Shown here: piece after piece, positions 62,930 through 64,000 of the stretch
Layout: every line of letters starts with the position of its first letter
Numbering within the stretch: position 1 is the stretch's first letter
From: Dysgonomonas gadei ATCC BAA-286
GTDB lineage: Bacteria; Bacteroidota; Bacteroidia; Bacteroidales; Dysgonomonadaceae
Direction of reading: 5' to 3'
DNA: 64,000 nt
NCBI RefSeq assembly: GCF_000213555.1
Contig: NZ_GL891983.1
Coordinates: 291,698-355,697, forward strand
Program-made: the position numbers and the translations under genes
The notes under the pieces: model-generated
Database searches by the model: none
Seen by the model: the letters and a program-made list of their open reading frames with translations, nothing else
What the model was told of the DNA's origin: nothing

Positions 62930-64000
62930 ATGAAAATATTATTACTGTATCTAACCGGAATATTATGCACCATATCATTAATTTCTCAAACTCCCGCATT
63001 CCCCGGTGCAGAAGGTGGAGGTATGTATACATCAGGAGGCAGGGGTGGAAAAGTATATTACGTTAACTCCCTCGAAGATACAATAACTGGTAATAAAAAA
63101 ACGCAGGAAGGTACACTTCGCTGGTGCCTGAAAAGGCCGGGGGCAAAAACAATTCTTTTTAAAGTCGCAGGTATTATTCATCTGAAATCGAAACTGCAAA
63201 TATCCGACAGCACCACTATTGCCGGGCAGAGTGCGCCCGGTGACGGTATCTGCATCGCAGATTACCCGGTAAGAGTAGAAGGCAATAATATTATAATACG
63301 CTATATGCGTTTCCGGCTTGGAGATTTACAAAAAGTACAGGATGATGCGCTATATGGTTTCCGCAACAAGGATATTATCATAGACCACTGTTCTATGAGC
63401 TGGAGTACGGATGAATGCTCTTCCTTTTATGATAATGAGAATTTCACCATGCAATGGTGTATCATTTCCGAAAGCCTGCGGGGGTCTGTTCATCAGAAAG
63501 GAAATCATGGCTATGGAGCAATATGGGGAGGAAAAAAAGCTTCATTCCATCACAATCTTCTGGCTCATCACGACAGCCGCAATCCGCGCATGTGCGGAAG
63601 CCGCTACAGCAACCAGTCAGAGTTGGAACTCGTAGATTTCAGGAACAATGTAATATATAACTGGGGAAGTAACAGCGGATATGCAGGAGAAGGCGGCAGG
63701 TATAATTTTGTCAACAACTACTACAAACCTTCTCCCACTTCCTCAAACCCCGACAGGATATTTTCACCGAATGCCGATGACGGAACAAACAAACAGGTCA
63801 AAGGAATATGGGGTAAATTCTTCTTGGATGGAAATTATTTCCCCGGAAATAAAAAAGTAAACAAAAATAATCTGATAGGTTTACAACCTAACCCTTCATC
63901 TAAGGACATTAAGGATATCGTGGTTGACAAACCATTCGATGTACCATATATATCAACGGATGATGCAAAGGATGCTTATAAAAAAGTATTGGCAAATGCC
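62930..64000 (+). CDS. PL1-like pectate lyase, 3' end beyond the window
   Basis: 357 codons are visible with no stop before the window end. Signal peptide 1-20 (MKILLLYLTGILCTISLISQ). The mature start TPAFPGAEGGGMYTSGGRGGKVYYV is the standard opening of Bacteroidota PL1 pectate lyases, followed by GTLRWCLKRPGAKTILFKVAG, TTIAGQSAPGDGICIADYP and ALYGFRNKDIIIDHCSMSWSTDECSSFYD. Next come AIWGGKKASFHHNLLAHHDSRNPRM (the Arg region of the active site) and FRNNVIYNWGSNSGYAGEGGRYNFVNNYY. It cleaves polygalacturonate by beta-elimination and feeds the GH105. Seven bases after the GH105 stop, so in the same operon. Confidence 0.93.
   Translation, partial: MKILLLYLTGILCTISLISQTPAFPGAEGGGMYTSGGRGGKVYYVNSLEDTITGNKKTQEGTLRWCLKRPGAKTILFKVAGIIHLKSKLQISDSTTIAGQSAPGDGICIADYPVRVEGNNIIIRYMRFRLGDLQKVQDDALYGFRNKDIIIDHCSMSWSTDECSSFYDNENFTMQWCIISESLRGSVHQKGNHGYGAIWGGKKASFHHNLLAHHDSRNPRMCGSRYSNQSELELVDFRNNVIYNWGSNSGYAGEGGRYNFVNNYYKPSPTSSNPDRIFSPNADDGTNKQVKGIWGKFFLDGNYFPGNKKVNKNNLIGLQPNPSSKDIKDIVVDKPFDVPYISTDDAKDAYKKVLANA

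Overview
The window reads as Bacteroidota, most likely a Bacteroidales gut or oral-type organism of the Dysgonomonas/Tannerella kind (inference). The reasons are four SusC/SusD pairs, a hybrid two-component system (HTCS), Bacteroidetes-type -7 boxes (TAnnTTTG), AT-rich sequence with few Shine-Dalgarno sites, and families almost confined to this phylum (DUF4251, DUF4861, DUF5123). No rRNA, tRNA, insertion sequence, phage or CRISPR array was seen.

Layout. (1) 1-523: non-coding spacer built of repeat modules. (2) 524-9570: housekeeping genes: a secreted Ntn-hydrolase, lipoamide dehydrogenase, a DUF4251 lipoprotein, nadK (minus) divergent from pdxJ-TonB-DJ-1-DedA, then type II NADH dehydrogenase. 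(3) 9877-37740: a large peptidoglycan/muropeptide utilisation region. It holds a BadF-type sugar kinase, two SusC/SusD pairs with near-duplicate leaders, and then a NamZ - SSS symporter - MurK - MurQ core. This is followed by a serine hydrolase, a phosphoesterase/PQQ-propeller fusion, a large amidase, an NlpC/P60 endopeptidase, a Tat-signal L-Ala-D/L-Glu epimerase and a transglutaminase-like lipoprotein. (4) 37876-43177 (minus): a SusC/SusD pair plus a small secreted protein whose 3' end looks frameshifted. (5) 43351-52814 (minus): galacturonate catabolism (uxaB, a HIT protein, uxaA), a DUF4861 protein and the HTCS regulator. (6) 53204-64000 (plus): a pectin PUL made of SusC, SusD, a DUF5123-type surface lipoprotein, GH28, GH105, and a PL1-like pectate lyase cut by the window edge.

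How they work together. In region 3, wall fragments would be captured by SusC/D and trimmed outside the cytoplasm by the amidase, NlpC/P60 peptidase and NamZ. MurNAc is then imported, phosphorylated by MurK and converted by MurQ to GlcNAc-6-P. The released L-Ala-D-Glu would be epimerised for peptidase breakdown. In regions 5-6, pectin is bound and cut at the surface and in the periplasm (PL1, GH28, GH105). The released galacturonate/tagaturonate flows through UxaB and UxaA toward KDG. The HTCS gene lies between the two halves. A shared 14-base motif (one mismatch) sits upstream of predicted -7 boxes on both sides and is a candidate operator.

Notable structure: a family of hairpin repeats with shared arms (two copies), nine copies of a GTTACYTTTGTTACYTTTT-like module in spacers, two duplicated ~290-nt SusC leaders with conserved hairpins and a conserved 3-codon ORF overlapping the susC start, and an overlapping CTAG palindrome cluster.
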